The notes below the pieces were generated by a model, which was not told the DNA's origin, made no database searches, and was given only the letters and a program-made list of their open reading frames with translations. A stretch of DNA of 46,130 bases from the NCBI GenBank assembly GCA_027452025.1, contig DAIDHI010000060.1, forward strand, positions 1 to 46,130. Reading direction: 5' to 3'. This DNA is from Elusimicrobiota bacterium. Its GTDB lineage: Bacteria > Elusimicrobiota > Elusimicrobia > UBA1565 > UBA9628. The translations under genes were made by a program, and so were the position numbers. Each line of letters begins with the position of its first letter. The stretch's first letter is position 1. This document shows, one piece after another, positions 31,596-40,540 of the stretch.

Positions 31596-33115
31596 GCCGC
31601 CTCCGAAGAGAGGCTCGGCAGGCGCACCGTCACCGTGGTCCCGGCGCCGAGGCGGCTCTTGAGCTCCACCCGGCCGCCGTGGCTCTCGACGACCTTGCGG
31701 ACGTAGGGCAGCCCGAGACCGAGCCCCTCGACCTGGCCCGTGAAATAAGCCTCGACTTGATGAAAGCGGCTGAACACTTCCTCTTGGTCTTCGGGCGCGA
31801 TGCCGGGCCCGGTGTCGGCGACGCAGAGAAGCGCCTGCCCGTCGCGGCTCGCCGCCTCGACTCGGATCTTCTTCGCCGGCTTTGGGTCGAACTTGGCGGC
31901 GTTCTCGACGAGATTCTTGACCACTTCCTTGAGTTGATCGGGGTCTCCCTGGACCCGCAGGTCGGGCGCTCCGCGGTAATCGACGGACGCGCCGCGTTCG
32001 GACAGCCAGTCTCCCAGGTCCCTGAGCGCCTCCTGCACGAGAGCATCGACGGCGCAGGCGCAGCGGGCCGGCTGCTGGTCGGGACTTTCGAGCGTGGTGT
32101 AGCGCAGCAGCTTGTCGACGAGGCCGCCCAGCTTCTTGCTCTCTTTGGCCACCGTGCGCGCCGCCTTGAGCAGGGGCGGCGCGCCGGAAGCCAACTCGCT
32201 GACGAGCACGTCGGAAAAGCCGATGACGGCGGCAAGCGGGGTCTTGAGCTTGTGCGAGATCAGCGAAAGAAAGGTCCGTTTGAGCCTCTCTCGCTGGCGA
32301 CGCTCCGTCTCGTCGCGAAAGACGAGCAGCCAGCCCTGCTCCAGGCGCGTGATCGTGCCCGCCAAGACGAGGCGCTTCGGGCCGCCCCGTTCGGCGCAAA
32401 ACTCCCGATCGCCGGTCGAGCCGGAGAGAAGGTCGTCCCAGGTCGGCGAGACGGCGAATCCTTCGAAGGCCTCGCGCAGGCCGGCCGCCTCTCCCATCAG
32501 GCGCCGCGCGGCGGGGTTGGCCAGAAGCACGCCGCCTTCGCGGCCGCAAAGCGCGGCGGCATCGCCCATGTTGGCGAAGACGGCGTTGAGCTTGAGGCTT
32601 TCTTCCTTTAAAGAGGAGAACAGCCGTGCGTTCTCGATGGCTACGGCGGCTTGGGAGGCGAAAGCCTCGAAGGTGGACCGATCGGCTTGTGAGAACTGCC
32701 CGGAGCGCTTGTTGATGGCCTCGAGGACGCCGGCGAGCCGCCCTCGAAAGATCATCGGCACGGCGAGGATGGAGCGGGTGTTGAAGCCGGATTGCGCATC
32801 CATCTGCGAAGACCATCGCGCGTCCCGTCGGACGTCGTTGATCACGGCGGCGACCCGGTCGCGGGCGACGCAGCCGGCGACGCCTTGTCCAAGTTTCAGG
32901 CGCACGCGCCCGGCGGCCTCGCCAAGTCCCAGGGCCACGTCGAAGTAGAGCTCCTGCGAGCGCTCGTCGAGCAGCAGCAGCGAGGCCGTCTCGGCTCCGA
33001 CCACCTTGGACGCCAGGCTCAGCACCGTGCGCAGCAGCTCTGGAAGCTCGAGCTGGGACGACAAGAGTCGGCCCGCCTCGAGGAGGGGCTCCAGGCTCAG
33101 GGGGTCGGCGTCCAT
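31592..33115 (-). CDS. GAF-PAS sensor histidine kinase, soluble
   Basis: No membrane helix. Domains in order: GAF (~15-165; AETASLLLLDERSQELYFDV, GQGVAGCVARD, ILAVPMIFRGRLAGVLEAIN), a PAS-like region (~185-270), HisKA with the phosphorylated histidine in SLISHKLKTPLAAVIGF (~286), and HATPase with VVKNLVENAAKF, DTGPGIAPED and GLGLGLPYVRKVV. The H box has K in place of the common E (HKLKTP), as in some histidine kinase subfamilies. ATG 33115 is used; a GTG at 33124 is equally possible. Its response regulator is not adjacent; orphan receivers lie at 19.0 and 40.1 kb. Confidence 0.9.
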   Translation of the reverse strand: MDADPLSLEPLLEAGRLLSSQLELPELLRTVLSLASKVVGAETASLLLLDERSQELYFDVALGLGEAAGRVRLKLGQGVAGCVARDRVAAVINDVRRDARWSSQMDAQSGFNTRSILAVPMIFRGRLAGVLEAINKRSGQFSQADRSTFEAFASQAAVAIENARLFSSLKEESLKLNAVFANMGDAAALCGREGGVLLANPAARRLMGEAAGLREAFEGFAVSPTWDDLLSGSTGDREFCAERGGPKRLVLAGTITRLEQGWLLVFRDETERRQRERLKRTFLSLISHKLKTPLAAVIGFSDVLVSELASGAPPLLKAARTVAKESKKLGGLVDKLLRYTTLESPDQQPARCACAVDALVQEALRDLGDWLSERGASVDYRGAPDLRVQGDPDQLKEVVKNLVENAAKFDPKPAKKIRVEAASRDGQALLCVADTGPGIAPEDQEEVFSRFHQVEAYFTGQVEGLGLGLPYVRKVVESHGGRVELKSRLGAGTTVTVRLPSLSSEAA

Positions 33116-33166
33116 CGCGCTCACGTTACCAAATTCGCGAGCGGGCTTCCTGTAACAACTTCGACC

Positions 33167-33195
33167 TGGACGCGGAGCCGAATTCCTGTTAACTT
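33167..33195 (+). promoter_or_regulatory. possible extended -10 promoter of the HEAT-STN pair
   Basis: TGGACG at 33167-33172, a 17-base spacer and TAACTT at 33190-33195 preceded by TGT. Transcription would begin at or within a few bases of the GTG at 33202, implying a leaderless message. Weak -10, so only tentative. Confidence 0.3.
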
Positions 33196-33201
33196 TCCGG
33201 C

Positions 33202-34248
33202 GTGAGGATGACGCCGCTGCTGGGCGTGCTGCTCGCTTGCGCGGGCTCCGCTTTCGCCAAGTCCGCCGTCGACAAGCTCGCGCAGCAGCTGCCCGCGGCC
33301 CCTTTCGCGCGGAAAGTCGAGATCATCGAGCGGCTCGGGCGCTCGAAAGACCGCCATGCCGTGCCCGTCCTTCTCTCTCTCTTCGACGTCAAAAACGCCG
33401 CGCCGGAGCTGTCTTTGGCGCTCGCCCGCTCGCTCGGGGAACTGGGAGACCCGCGGGCGGAGGACGCGCTCACCGGAGCCTGGGACTATCTCAACGGCGT
33501 GCGCCTGGGATTGGGCGACGACGGCATGCCGCCGCGCCTCGTCGCCTTGCGCGAGACGGTCGCGGGCGCTTTGGGCGGGGTGGGAGGCGAGCGCGGCGCG
33601 GAAATACTCCTGGAGGCGCTCTCCGACGACGATCCCGTCGTCGTCGAGAACGCCGCCCGCGGCCTGGGCCGCCTGCGCGACAAGCGCGCCGTCGATCCCC
33701 TTCTCGATCTTCTGTCGCGGCGGGGGCCCGTCGGGCAGTCCGCCTATGAGGCCCTGGCCGATATCGGCGACTCCCGCGCCGTGCCCAGGCTTGAGGCCGC
33801 GCTCAAGACGGGCGACCCCGTCCTCGAGGCCGAGGCGGCCTACGCGCTGTCGCGCATCCGCAACCAAGCCTCGGACAAGCTGTCGCTCAACGCCTTGATG
33901 CTCAACGAAGGGTTGGACCCGGAAGCACGCGCGCTCGCGGCCTACTATTTGATGAAGCTGGGCCGTAAGGTCGCATTCGACTTCCTGGGACGCTGGCTGA
34001 GCGGCGGGAGCCCGGCCGAGCAGGCGCTGGCCGAACGCACGCTCGGCCAGTCGGGAAGCGCCCGGGCGGTCGCCGTCCTCGTGAAGGCGCTCGGGAAGGC
34101 CGATACTCCGCTCAAGCTGTCCATCATCCCGCAGCTTCAGCGTCTAGGCGGCGCCAAGGCCGCCTCGGCGCTCAAGAAGCTCGAGCAAGACAATCTCATG
34201 GCCGTTCGTCAGGCGGCGCGCCAAGCGCTGGCCGGGATGCAGCCGTGA
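33202..34248 (+). CDS. secreted HEAT-repeat protein
   Basis: Start GTG 33202 (ATG 33208 is an alternative; neither has a Shine-Dalgarno site). The signal peptide (TPLLGVLLACAGSAFA) is followed by about nine HEAT/PBS-lyase-type repeats of ~30 residues (HAVPVLLSLFDVKNAAPELS; AVDPLLDLLSRRGPVGQSAY; AVPRLEAALKTGDPVLEAEA; ALKKLEQDNLMAVRQAARQA). These form a protein-binding solenoid, here in the periplasm. It is followed 16 bases later by an STN-domain gene, as is the broken HEAT gene at 2.9 kb. Confidence 0.85.
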   Translation: MRMTPLLGVLLACAGSAFAKSAVDKLAQQLPAAPFARKVEIIERLGRSKDRHAVPVLLSLFDVKNAAPELSLALARSLGELGDPRAEDALTGAWDYLNGVRLGLGDDGMPPRLVALRETVAGALGGVGGERGAEILLEALSDDDPVVVENAARGLGRLRDKRAVDPLLDLLSRRGPVGQSAYEALADIGDSRAVPRLEAALKTGDPVLEAEAAYALSRIRNQASDKLSLNALMLNEGLDPEARALAAYYLMKLGRKVAFDFLGRWLSGGSPAEQALAERTLGQSGSARAVAVLVKALGKADTPLKLSIIPQLQRLGGAKAASALKKLEQDNLMAVRQAARQALAGMQP

Positions 34249-34264
34249 GCGCCCAGGAGAACTC

Positions 34265-34606
34265 ATGAAGCCGACTGCCCTGTTCTTGACCCTTCTCGCG
34301 GCCGTCCCCGCCCGCGCGGGCGGACGCATCACCGTGCACGCCGATCGCGAGACCGTTTCCGCCCTGATGGCCGACGTGGCGCGGCAGGCGCACGTGCGCT
34401 TCATGATCGCCAAGGACGTGGCCTCCGAGCGCATCACCGCGTATTTCAACGGCGTCACGGTCGGCGACGTCTTGGACGTGCTCAAGACCTACAAGGGCAT
34501 AGAAGCCCATCGGCTTGCCGGCGGCTCCTTCTCGCTGGCCCGCGCCCTTGCCGGGACTCCCGCCGAGCGTTGGACGGCCGCCCTCCCCGCGCGACACCCG
34601 TCGTGA
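34265..34606 (+). CDS. small secreted STN-domain protein
   Basis: AGGAG lies six bases before ATG 34265. Signal peptide (ALFLTLLAAVPARAG), then a compact domain: RITVHADRETVSALMADVAR, then RITAYFNGVTVGDVLDVLKT. This repeats the beta-alpha pattern of STN (secretin and TonB short N-terminal) domains. Those domains normally sit at the front of secretins or TonB-dependent receptors; here the protein ends after about 113 residues. It probably binds a partner in the periplasm, perhaps the HEAT protein encoded just upstream. Confidence 0.7.
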   Translation: MKPTALFLTLLAAVPARAGGRITVHADRETVSALMADVARQAHVRFMIAKDVASERITAYFNGVTVGDVLDVLKTYKGIEAHRLAGGSFSLARALAGTPAERWTAALPARHPS

Positions 34607-34812
34607 ACACCAATACCAAATCCGTGTTACAAAGCTGTTAGTCCCTCATCAACCGGTTGTTACGCCGGTCTTGCGGGCTTTTGGGCCCGTATGGGACCAT
34701 GACGTCAAGTTGATGACAGGCGTTCCCCGCTAGTCCCCGCCTCATCCACGACCACCAGACGCTCAACACGGGCTGCCTCGCGCCCGAATCCAACGTCAAG
34801 GAAGGTCACGTG
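34607..34812 (+). other. leader region of the chitinase gene
   Basis: 206 bases without a gene. An AAGGAAGG lies just before the chitinase start. There is a ccgg-type short inverted repeat (34655-34674) and TGTTA-containing motifs near 34625-34665, but no clear -35/-10 pair and no riboswitch motif that I recognise. Confidence 0.4.
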
Positions 34813-37191
34813 ATGAAAAAGCTCATGACACGGGCCCTCGCTGCCGCCGCGCTGATGGCCATGGCGGGCGCCAGTTGGGCGGGCCCCTGGGTCCAGGTGT
34901 ACTATACCGGCTGGCAGCAGGGTCAGATGCCGCCCAACCTCATCGACTTCAGCGGCATGACGCAGCTCATCCACTTCGCCGTCATTCCCAACAACGACGG
35001 CACGCTGGATCAAAACACCAACGGACTGACCGCGGCCAACGTCCAGGCCGCCGTCTCGGCCGCTCATGCCGCGGGCAAGCAGATCTTGTTCACGGTCGGC
35101 GGCTATCCCAGCCAGTCCCAGTTCGAAAGCGCCATGAGCGCGGCCAACCAAGCCAACTTCATCAACAACCTGGCGGCCTTTCTGCAGAACAACCACTACG
35201 ACGGAATCGACCTCGACATGGAGCCGATGTCGTCGAGCGACGCCCCGCTCTTCGAGCAGTTCGTCGCCAACCTCCGGGCCAAGCTCAATACGCTCAGCCC
35301 GCGGCCCCTGCTGACCACGACGGCGTTGTGGACCCCGGCCACCTTCGGGGCCGTCGCGAGCGACGTCGACGAGATCAATATCATGAGCTACAGCCTCTCG
35401 GGGCCCTATCAAGGCTGGTTCGTCTGGCATAACGCCCCCGTCTACAGCACGGGCTATTTGTTCCCGAACAGCGCGAATCCGCCGCCCTCGGCCGATACCC
35501 TCGTCAAGCAGTTCGAGGGCGCCGGCGTTCCCGCCAGCAAGCTCGGCATCGGCTTCAGCATGGATCCCTATATTTGGACCAACGCCAGCTACCCGGGCCA
35601 GACCTGGACGACGACGGTCCCCACGGCCAGCGAGACCGCCTACAACACGATCGCCGACAAGTACGGCATCGTGGAAGGCAACTATTCGAACCCGTACTAC
35701 AAGTGGGACGCCAATGCCCAGGCTCCTTACCTGAGCATCACCAACCAGACGCCGAACCTCTTCATCTCCTACGACAACGAGATATCGGCGCAGATGAAGA
35801 AGAACTACATCGGCTCCAACGGCCTGGGCGGCCTCATCGTATGGGACCTGCAGGACGGCTACCGTTCCAGCCAGCCGGCCGGCCAGCAGCAGAACTTGAT
35901 GGCCGCGATCAAGTCGGCGTTCTTTGGAAGCGGCGTCAGCACCTCGGGCGGCACCACGCCGGCTCCCTCGCCGGCCCCTTCGCCGTCGCCGAGCCCGTCG
36001 CCGAGCCCCTCGCCGTCTCCGGCGCCGGCTCCGGGCGGCACCGCGGGCTCCTCCGCCGTCACCATCACCAACCCGATCTACTGCCAGGACATCACCGGCG
36101 GCCCGACGCCTTTGACGGCCACGGTCGGCTCCAACGTCGCCACCGTCCAGTGGTGGATCGACAGCAGCCAGCTCGGCACGGAATCTTCGGCGCCCTTCAC
36201 CCTGAATTGGTGGTCGCAGAACGGCTATAACGGCAACCACGTCATCAAGGCGGTGGCACTGGACTCGTCGGGCAACACGCTCGGCACGTCCCAGACCATC
36301 GTCGCCTTGACGGGCGGCTCAAGCGGCCCGACGAGCTTTCAGACTTCCTGCTCGCTGAGCGGGTCGCCGAGCCCGACGCCGAGCCCGACTCCGACGCCGA
36401 CTCCGACGCCGGCCCCGACGCCGACCCCGACCCCGACGCCGACTCCGACGCCCACGCCGACTCCGGCGCCGAGCAGCGGCTCGACGTCGTCGGTCCTATC
36501 CATCACGAATCCGACGTACTGCGAGACGATTACGAGCGGTCCGACGCCTCTGACCGCGACGGTCGCCGGCAACGTCGCCAGCGTGCAGTGGTGGAACGAT
36601 AGCGTGATGCTCGGCACCTCCATCATTGCTCCCTACTCGCTGAGCTGGTGGTCGCAGAACGGATACAACGGCAACCATACGATCAAAGCCGTGGCCTTGG
36701 ACGCCGCCGGAAACACCCTCGGCACGTCCTCGGAACCGATCGTCCTGACGGGCGGCTCAAGCGGCCCGTCGAGCGTGACGCCGACTTGCACTCCGACGGG
36801 CTCATCCAGCGGCTCACCGGCTCCAGCGCCCCCGCCCACGCCCACGCCGGCTCCTGCTCCGGCTCCGGCGCCCGCACCGGCTCCTTCGCCGGCGCCGACG
36901 CCCGCGCCCAGCAGCGGCTCGGGACCGGTGACGGTGAACATCACGGACCTGACGCCGGGCCAGACCATCACCGGGCTCTACACGCTCACTTGCGGCGTCA
37001 GCAGCAACGTGACCAAGGTCCAGTGGTGGATCGACGGAGTCCTGCTCGGCACCTCCACGAGCTCGCCGTTCAGCTTGAAGTGGTACGCGCAGTACGGCTA
37101 CAACGCCCCGCACACGATCAAGGCCGTGGCCTTCGACGCGGGGGGCGATACGGCCAGTTCCTCGGTGCCGATCATACTGCATCACCCCTAA
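34813..37191 (+). CDS. modular GH18 chitinase-like glycosidase with three Ig-like domains
   Basis: ATG 34813 follows AAGGAAGG; a GTG one codon earlier is less likely. Signal peptide, then a GH18 TIM barrel (~25-370) with the catalytic signature DGIDLDME (130-137, acid/base Glu137), [10 protein letters not shown] before it and [12 protein letters not shown] at the end. GH18 enzymes hydrolyse chitin or related beta-1,4-N-acetylglucosamine polymers. Three Ig-like modules follow (each with VQWW, then L-GT and a [10 protein letters not shown]-type strand), separated by Pro-Ser and Pro-Thr linkers. Modules one and two are near-duplicates with paired cysteines; the third lacks the C-terminal cysteine. 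This is an exported enzyme for chitin or wall turnover. A hairpin terminator follows. Confidence 0.88.
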   Translation: MKKLMTRALAAAALMAMAGASWAGPWVQVYYTGWQQGQMPPNLIDFSGMTQLIHFAVIPNNDGTLDQNTNGLTAANVQAAVSAAHAAGKQILFTVGGYPSQSQFESAMSAANQANFINNLAAFLQNNHYDGIDLDMEPMSSSDAPLFEQFVANLRAKLNTLSPRPLLTTTALWTPATFGAVASDVDEINIMSYSLSGPYQGWFVWHNAPVYSTGYLFPNSANPPPSADTLVKQFEGAGVPASKLGIGFSMDPYIWTNASYPGQTWTTTVPTASETAYNTIADKYGIVEGNYSNPYYKWDANAQAPYLSITNQTPNLFISYDNEISAQMKKNYIGSNGLGGLIVWDLQDGYRSSQPAGQQQNLMAAIKSAFFGSGVSTSGGTTPAPSPAPSPSPSPSPSPSPSPAPAPGGTAGSSAVTITNPIYCQDITGGPTPLTATVGSNVATVQWWIDSSQLGTESSAPFTLNWWSQNGYNGNHVIKAVALDSSGNTLGTSQTIVALTGGSSGPTSFQTSCSLSGSPSPTPSPTPTPTPTPAPTPTPTPTPTPTPTPTPAPSSGSTSSVLSITNPTYCETITSGPTPLTATVAGNVASVQWWNDSVMLGTSIIAPYSLSWWSQNGYNGNHTIKAVALDAAGNTLGTSSEPIVLTGGSSGPSSVTPTCTPTGSSSGSPAPAPPPTPTPAPAPAPAPAPAPSPAPTPAPSSGSGPVTVNITDLTPGQTITGLYTLTCGVSSNVTKVQWWIDGVLLGTSTSSPFSLKWYAQYGYNAPHTIKAVAFDAGGDTASSSVPIILHHP
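35951..36030 (+). repeat. Pro-Ser linker repeat in the chitinase gene
   Basis: Tandem variants of ccgtcgccgagc encode (Pro-Ser)n between the catalytic domain and the first Ig-like module. Similar tracts (Pro-Thr and Pro-Ala) occur at 36361-36474 and 36820-36915. These tracts are prone to slippage. Confidence 0.75.
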
Positions 37192-37211
37192 GGCGTCCGA
37201 GGCCGCGCACA

Positions 37212-37247
37212 GCACGGAGCCCTCCCGAAAGGGAGGGCTCCTCGTGC
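37212..37247 (+). terminator. hairpin terminator after the chitinase gene
   Basis: A perfect 11-bp GC-rich stem, ggagccctccc / gggagggctcc, with a GAAA loop (37216-37241) is extended by gcac/gtgc across a two-base bulge. It starts 20 bases after the stop. No T tract follows, so it may work by hairpin alone or protect the 3' end. Confidence 0.65.
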
Positions 37248-37283
37248 CGTGCCGGTCGAACCGGTCGGCCAATCGGGATTGGT

Positions 37284-38474
37284 TTAGCGTTGGAGGGCGG
37301 CGGCGAAGGCGGCGAGCCGCGCCGGTAATCGCGCCGGGGCCGCCGGCAAGCGGCGCACGGCGATGCCGGAGCCGACTTGTTGGAAGTAGAGCGCCACCAG
37401 GGCGCGCGAGGCGCCGGCGCCTTCGGCCAGGCAGGACGAGGCTATGGAGACGAACTCGCCCCGGGCCGCGAAATCCGTCGCGCGGGCGGCCAAGGCCCGC
37501 TGGAACGACGCGCTTTCGAGGTAGGTCTGGGGGTCCGTATGATCGATGTCCGGCAAAGGAGGGAAAAACGCCAGCGCCGCGTCGGCCGCACGGCGCGCCT
37601 GCGCGAGGGATTTCGCGGCCACGGCGCGAGTGACGGCGGCCGCCGAGATCCCCGTCAAGGCGGGCGCGGACGCGATCGCCGTCGTCAAGGACGGCTCCGA
37701 GGCGACGAGCCCGTCTACGTAGCTTTCGAAGGCTAGGTGGTAATAGGTCAGCTTCTTGACGGTCCTCTTGACGTCGGGAAGACCGAATCTCCTGCCCTCG
37801 AGCCTCGGCGACGGCAGTTGCGCCGCGTGGAAGGGCTGGGAGACGTCCTGCGCGTAATGCATGGACCAGGCCAGGAACCGTGCCGCCCAGTAGGGATGGC
37901 CGGCGCGGCCGGCGCGCACGCTCCAGTCGAAGAAGAGCTGGCTGCGGTCGGGAGCCTGTCCGATGGGGCGTCTGACGTGCACGGGAATCGGCAGGCTGGG
38001 GTTGAGCGTCTTGACGTAACCCCCGGGCCAATACATGTGGCGGAAGGCTTGGCTGGGCAAGCCCCTTTGGAAGGCGCCCATGAACGCGAGGTCGCGGCCG
38101 CAGTAGCCGGCATAGGCCGCGCAGACGCCCTGGTCCATGCCCCAGTCGGGCTCGTTGATGTAGGTTGAGAAGACGTCGAGGACCCGCACGCTCGCGCCGG
38201 ACGCTTCGCCGGGAATCTTAAAGCCGAAGGAAGTCGAAGGGTTGAGCTTGAGCTCGGAGACGAACTGCCCTACGGTTTCGCCCTGGCTGGCCAGGAAGTC
38301 GTCGAGGCTTTCGGCGAAGACGAGGCCGCCCAGGGCCGGATCGCCTTGGAGCGACAGACTCGCCAGCGCGGTATGCGTCGGCGCGTCCCAGGCCCGCGAA
38401 GGGCTCGCGCAAAGCGCGCTTAGGACGGCCGAGCTCGTCAGGACGGCAAGAAAGGCCGGCCGGAGGGCTCTCAT
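37284..38474 (-). CDS. secreted zinc-dependent phospholipase C/nuclease-like protein
   Basis: ATG 38474 begins a signal peptide ([21 protein letters not shown]) that cleaves just before [10 protein letters not shown]. An N-terminal Trp followed by a His soon after cleavage, and later a helix with [13 protein letters not shown] (HxxxDxxxPxH), are the zinc-ligand features of the S1-P1 nuclease / bacterial phospholipase C superfamily. In that superfamily the mature N-terminal tryptophan itself binds zinc. A third ligand-type histidine may be in [13 protein letters not shown]. The 396-residue length is longer than usual. Lipid or nucleic acid as substrate cannot be decided from sequence. Confidence 0.65.
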   Translation of the reverse strand: MRALRPAFLAVLTSSAVLSALCASPSRAWDAPTHTALASLSLQGDPALGGLVFAESLDDFLASQGETVGQFVSELKLNPSTSFGFKIPGEASGASVRVLDVFSTYINEPDWGMDQGVCAAYAGYCGRDLAFMGAFQRGLPSQAFRHMYWPGGYVKTLNPSLPIPVHVRRPIGQAPDRSQLFFDWSVRAGRAGHPYWAARFLAWSMHYAQDVSQPFHAAQLPSPRLEGRRFGLPDVKRTVKKLTYYHLAFESYVDGLVASEPSLTTAIASAPALTGISAAAVTRAVAAKSLAQARRAADAALAFFPPLPDIDHTDPQTYLESASFQRALAARATDFAARGEFVSIASSCLAEGAGASRALVALYFQQVGSGIAVRRLPAAPARLPARLAAFAAALQR

Positions 38475-38576
38475 GACGAGGATTCTGTCAAAGCCGGCGC
38501 GCCCGGGGCATGGGCCGGTCGGCACCGCCTCCGGCGGTCTTTGGCCCCAGGCCGGAAAAGCTATCATCTGCGCATC

Positions 38577-40079
38577 GTGGCCGGCTATATTGGAGCGATC
38601 GACCAGGGGACGACGAGCACGCGCTTCATCGTCTTCGACGGCCGCGGCCGCGTGGTTTCACAAGCGCAAAAGGAGCACCGGCAGATCTGCCCGAAGCCTG
38701 GCTGGGTCGAGCACGATCCGGAGGAGCTTTGGCGGCGGACGAGAGAGGTCGTTGCCGAGGCCATGCGGACCGCCGGCCTAGTCCCGCGCGACTTGGCCGC
38801 CGTCGGCATCACCAACCAGAGGGAGACGACGGTCGTCTGGCACCGGCGCACGGGCAGGCCCCTCGGCAATGCCCTGGTCTGGCAGGATATGCGCGTCGCG
38901 GGTGATGTCGCGCGCCTGGCCCGCCGCGGCGGCCTCGACCGCTTTCGCGAGAAGACCGGCCTGCCGTTGGCCTGCTATTTCAGCGCCCTGAAGCTGCGCT
39001 GGATCCTCGATCACGTCCGGGGGGCGCGGCGGCAGGCCCGGGCCGGGGAGCTGCTTTTCGGGACGATCGACGCTTTCTTGCTCTGGAACCTCACCGGCGG
39101 GCCGCGCGGGGGCGTCCACGCCACCGATGTCACCAACGCCAGCCGGACGCAGCTGCTGGATCTCGAGAACCTCCGGTGGGATCCCGGGCTGCTGCAGAGC
39201 TTCGACATTCCGGACGGAGTGCTCCCCGAAATACGCTCCAGCAGCGAGGTCTACGGGCGCGCGGCGCTCGCGCCGATCAAGGGCGTGCCGATCGCCGGGA
39301 TCCTGGGCGACCAGCAAGCCGCGCTCTTCGGTCAAACGTGCTTTTCGCCCGGGCAGGCCAAGAACACCTATGGGACGGGCTGCTTCCTGCTCATGAACGT
39401 CGGCGAGCGGCCGGCGCCATCGCGCCGGGGCTTGCTGACCACCGTCGCCTACAAGCTGGGCCGCGAGCCGGCGCGCTACGCCCTCGAGGGCAGCGTCGCC
39501 GTCGCGGGGGCGCTCGTCCAATGGCTGCGAGACGACCTGGGCCTCATCGCTGCCAGCGCCGACGTGGAAAAACTGGCGCGCTCCGCGGGCGACAACGGCG
39601 GCGTCTACTTCGTGCCGGCATTCTCGGGCCTTTACGCGCCGCATTGGAACGCCGCGGCGCGAGGCCTGATCGCCGGGCTCACGCGCTACGCGAACAAAGG
39701 GCACATCGCGCGAGCCGCGCTGGAGGCCACGGCGTTCCAGACCAGAGACGTCCTGGAGGCGATGGAATCCGATTCGGGAATCCGGCTCGACTCCCTGCGC
39801 GTCGACGGCGGGATGGTCGTCAACGAGCTGCTCATGCAGTTCCAGGCCGACCTGCTCGGCCGGCCGGTGCTGCGGCCGCGCGTTCGCGAGACCACCGCTT
39901 TAGGCGCCGCCTACGCCGCCGGGCTGGCCGTCGGGTTCTTCGAGGGCCTTCCCCAACTGCGCCGCCAGTGGGCCGTCGAGCGCCGCTGGAAGCCGCGCCT
40001 GGAGCCGGCCCGGCGCGCCCGGCTGTGCCGCTATTGGGACAAGGCGGTCGACCGGTCCCTGGACTGGCTCGCGGACTAG
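38577..40079 (+). CDS. glpK: glycerol kinase
   Basis: This FGGY-family kinase makes sn-glycerol 3-phosphate from glycerol and ATP. The GTG at 38577 gives the standard N-terminus ([18 protein letters not shown]). Further signatures are [10 protein letters not shown], the substrate residues in the VWQDMR region, [24 protein letters not shown] and the C-terminal [18 protein letters not shown] with [12 protein letters not shown]. The length of 500 residues is typical. No glpF or glpD lies next to it. It converges with the CheY-like gene, their stops overlapping by four bases. Confidence 0.95.
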   Translation: MAGYIGAIDQGTTSTRFIVFDGRGRVVSQAQKEHRQICPKPGWVEHDPEELWRRTREVVAEAMRTAGLVPRDLAAVGITNQRETTVVWHRRTGRPLGNALVWQDMRVAGDVARLARRGGLDRFREKTGLPLACYFSALKLRWILDHVRGARRQARAGELLFGTIDAFLLWNLTGGPRGGVHATDVTNASRTQLLDLENLRWDPGLLQSFDIPDGVLPEIRSSSEVYGRAALAPIKGVPIAGILGDQQAALFGQTCFSPGQAKNTYGTGCFLLMNVGERPAPSRRGLLTTVAYKLGREPARYALEGSVAVAGALVQWLRDDLGLIAASADVEKLARSAGDNGGVYFVPAFSGLYAPHWNAAARGLIAGLTRYANKGHIARAALEATAFQTRDVLEAMESDSGIRLDSLRVDGGMVVNELLMQFQADLLGRPVLRPRVRETTALGAAYAAGLAVGFFEGLPQLRRQWAVERRWKPRLEPARRARLCRYWDKAVDRSLDWLAD

Positions 40080-40450
40080 CGCGGCCCGGCCGCGCAGTGC
40101 TTGGCCACCTTCTCCACGAGGCGCTTGAGGTCGATGGGCTTCATGACGTAGTCCGTGGCCCCGGCCGCGAAGGCCTCATCGACCTCGTTGACCATCCCGG
40201 CCGAGGTGCACATGATCACCTTGAGGGCGTGGGACGCGGGGCTGGCCCGCAGCCGCTTGACGGCCTCGATGCCGCCCATTTTCGGCATGTTGCGGTCCAT
40301 GATGACCAAGTCGAAGCGCTTCTTGCGCACCGAGTCCAGCGCCTCCGCGCCGGTTGCGGCCTCCTCGGAGGTGTGGCCTTCCATTGTCAGCACTTCCTTA
40401 ATAAGGTCGCGGATGCTTGCCTCGTCATCGACGATCAGGATGTGGGCCAT
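40076..40450 (-). CDS. CheY-like single-domain response regulator
   Basis: Complete 124-residue receiver: VDDEAS acidic pair, phosphoacceptor aspartate in [13 protein letters not shown] (~51), switch residue in IMCTSAG and lysine in YVMKPID. It lacks a DNA-binding domain, so it should act through protein contacts. It is transcribed away from the motor operon, start to start 90 bases apart. In flagellar systems a CheY of this size sets motor direction by binding FliM or FliG, so this arrangement suggests, but does not prove, that it controls the motor encoded next door. Confidence 0.92.
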   Translation of the reverse strand: MAHILIVDDEASIRDLIKEVLTMEGHTSEEAATGAEALDSVRKKRFDLVIMDRNMPKMGGIEAVKRLRASPASHALKVIMCTSAGMVNEVDEAFAAGATDYVMKPIDLKRLVEKVAKHCAAGPR

Positions 40451-40500
40451 GGACGTTTTTTTTTAGCAAATTTAAGGCTTCCAGCGCGAAAATGCGCGTA

Positions 40501-40529
40501 TTGAATTCGTAACAGGCCCCTGTTATACT
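40501..40529 (+). promoter_or_regulatory. promoter of the motor operon with palindromic spacer
   Basis: TTGAAT (40501-40506), a 17-base spacer and extended TGT-TATACT (-10 at 40524-40529) form a good sigma-70 promoter. Transcription should start near 40536, only about five bases before the ATG at 40541, so the message would be almost leaderless; no Shine-Dalgarno site is present. The spacer and -10 contain the inverted repeat TAACAGG-CC-CCTGTTA (40510-40525), a candidate operator. Confidence 0.6.
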
Positions 40530-40540
40530 CCCGAGCGACC

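Noticed and set aside
34607-34812. Cyclic di-GMP riboswitch before the chitinase
   Set aside because: Such riboswitches sometimes precede chitinase genes, but the conserved GEMM core motifs are not found on either strand.
35951-36915. CRISPR-like or minisatellite array
   Set aside because: The short repeats are in-frame Pro-Ser/Thr/Ala linkers of the chitinase, with no spacers of constant length.
37201-37270. Second gene or small RNA after the chitinase
   Set aside because: Apart from the terminator hairpin there is no promoter or conserved fold that I can identify.
40455-40465. T-rich run as an intrinsic terminator
   Set aside because: It lies upstream of both divergent genes and has no stem before it.
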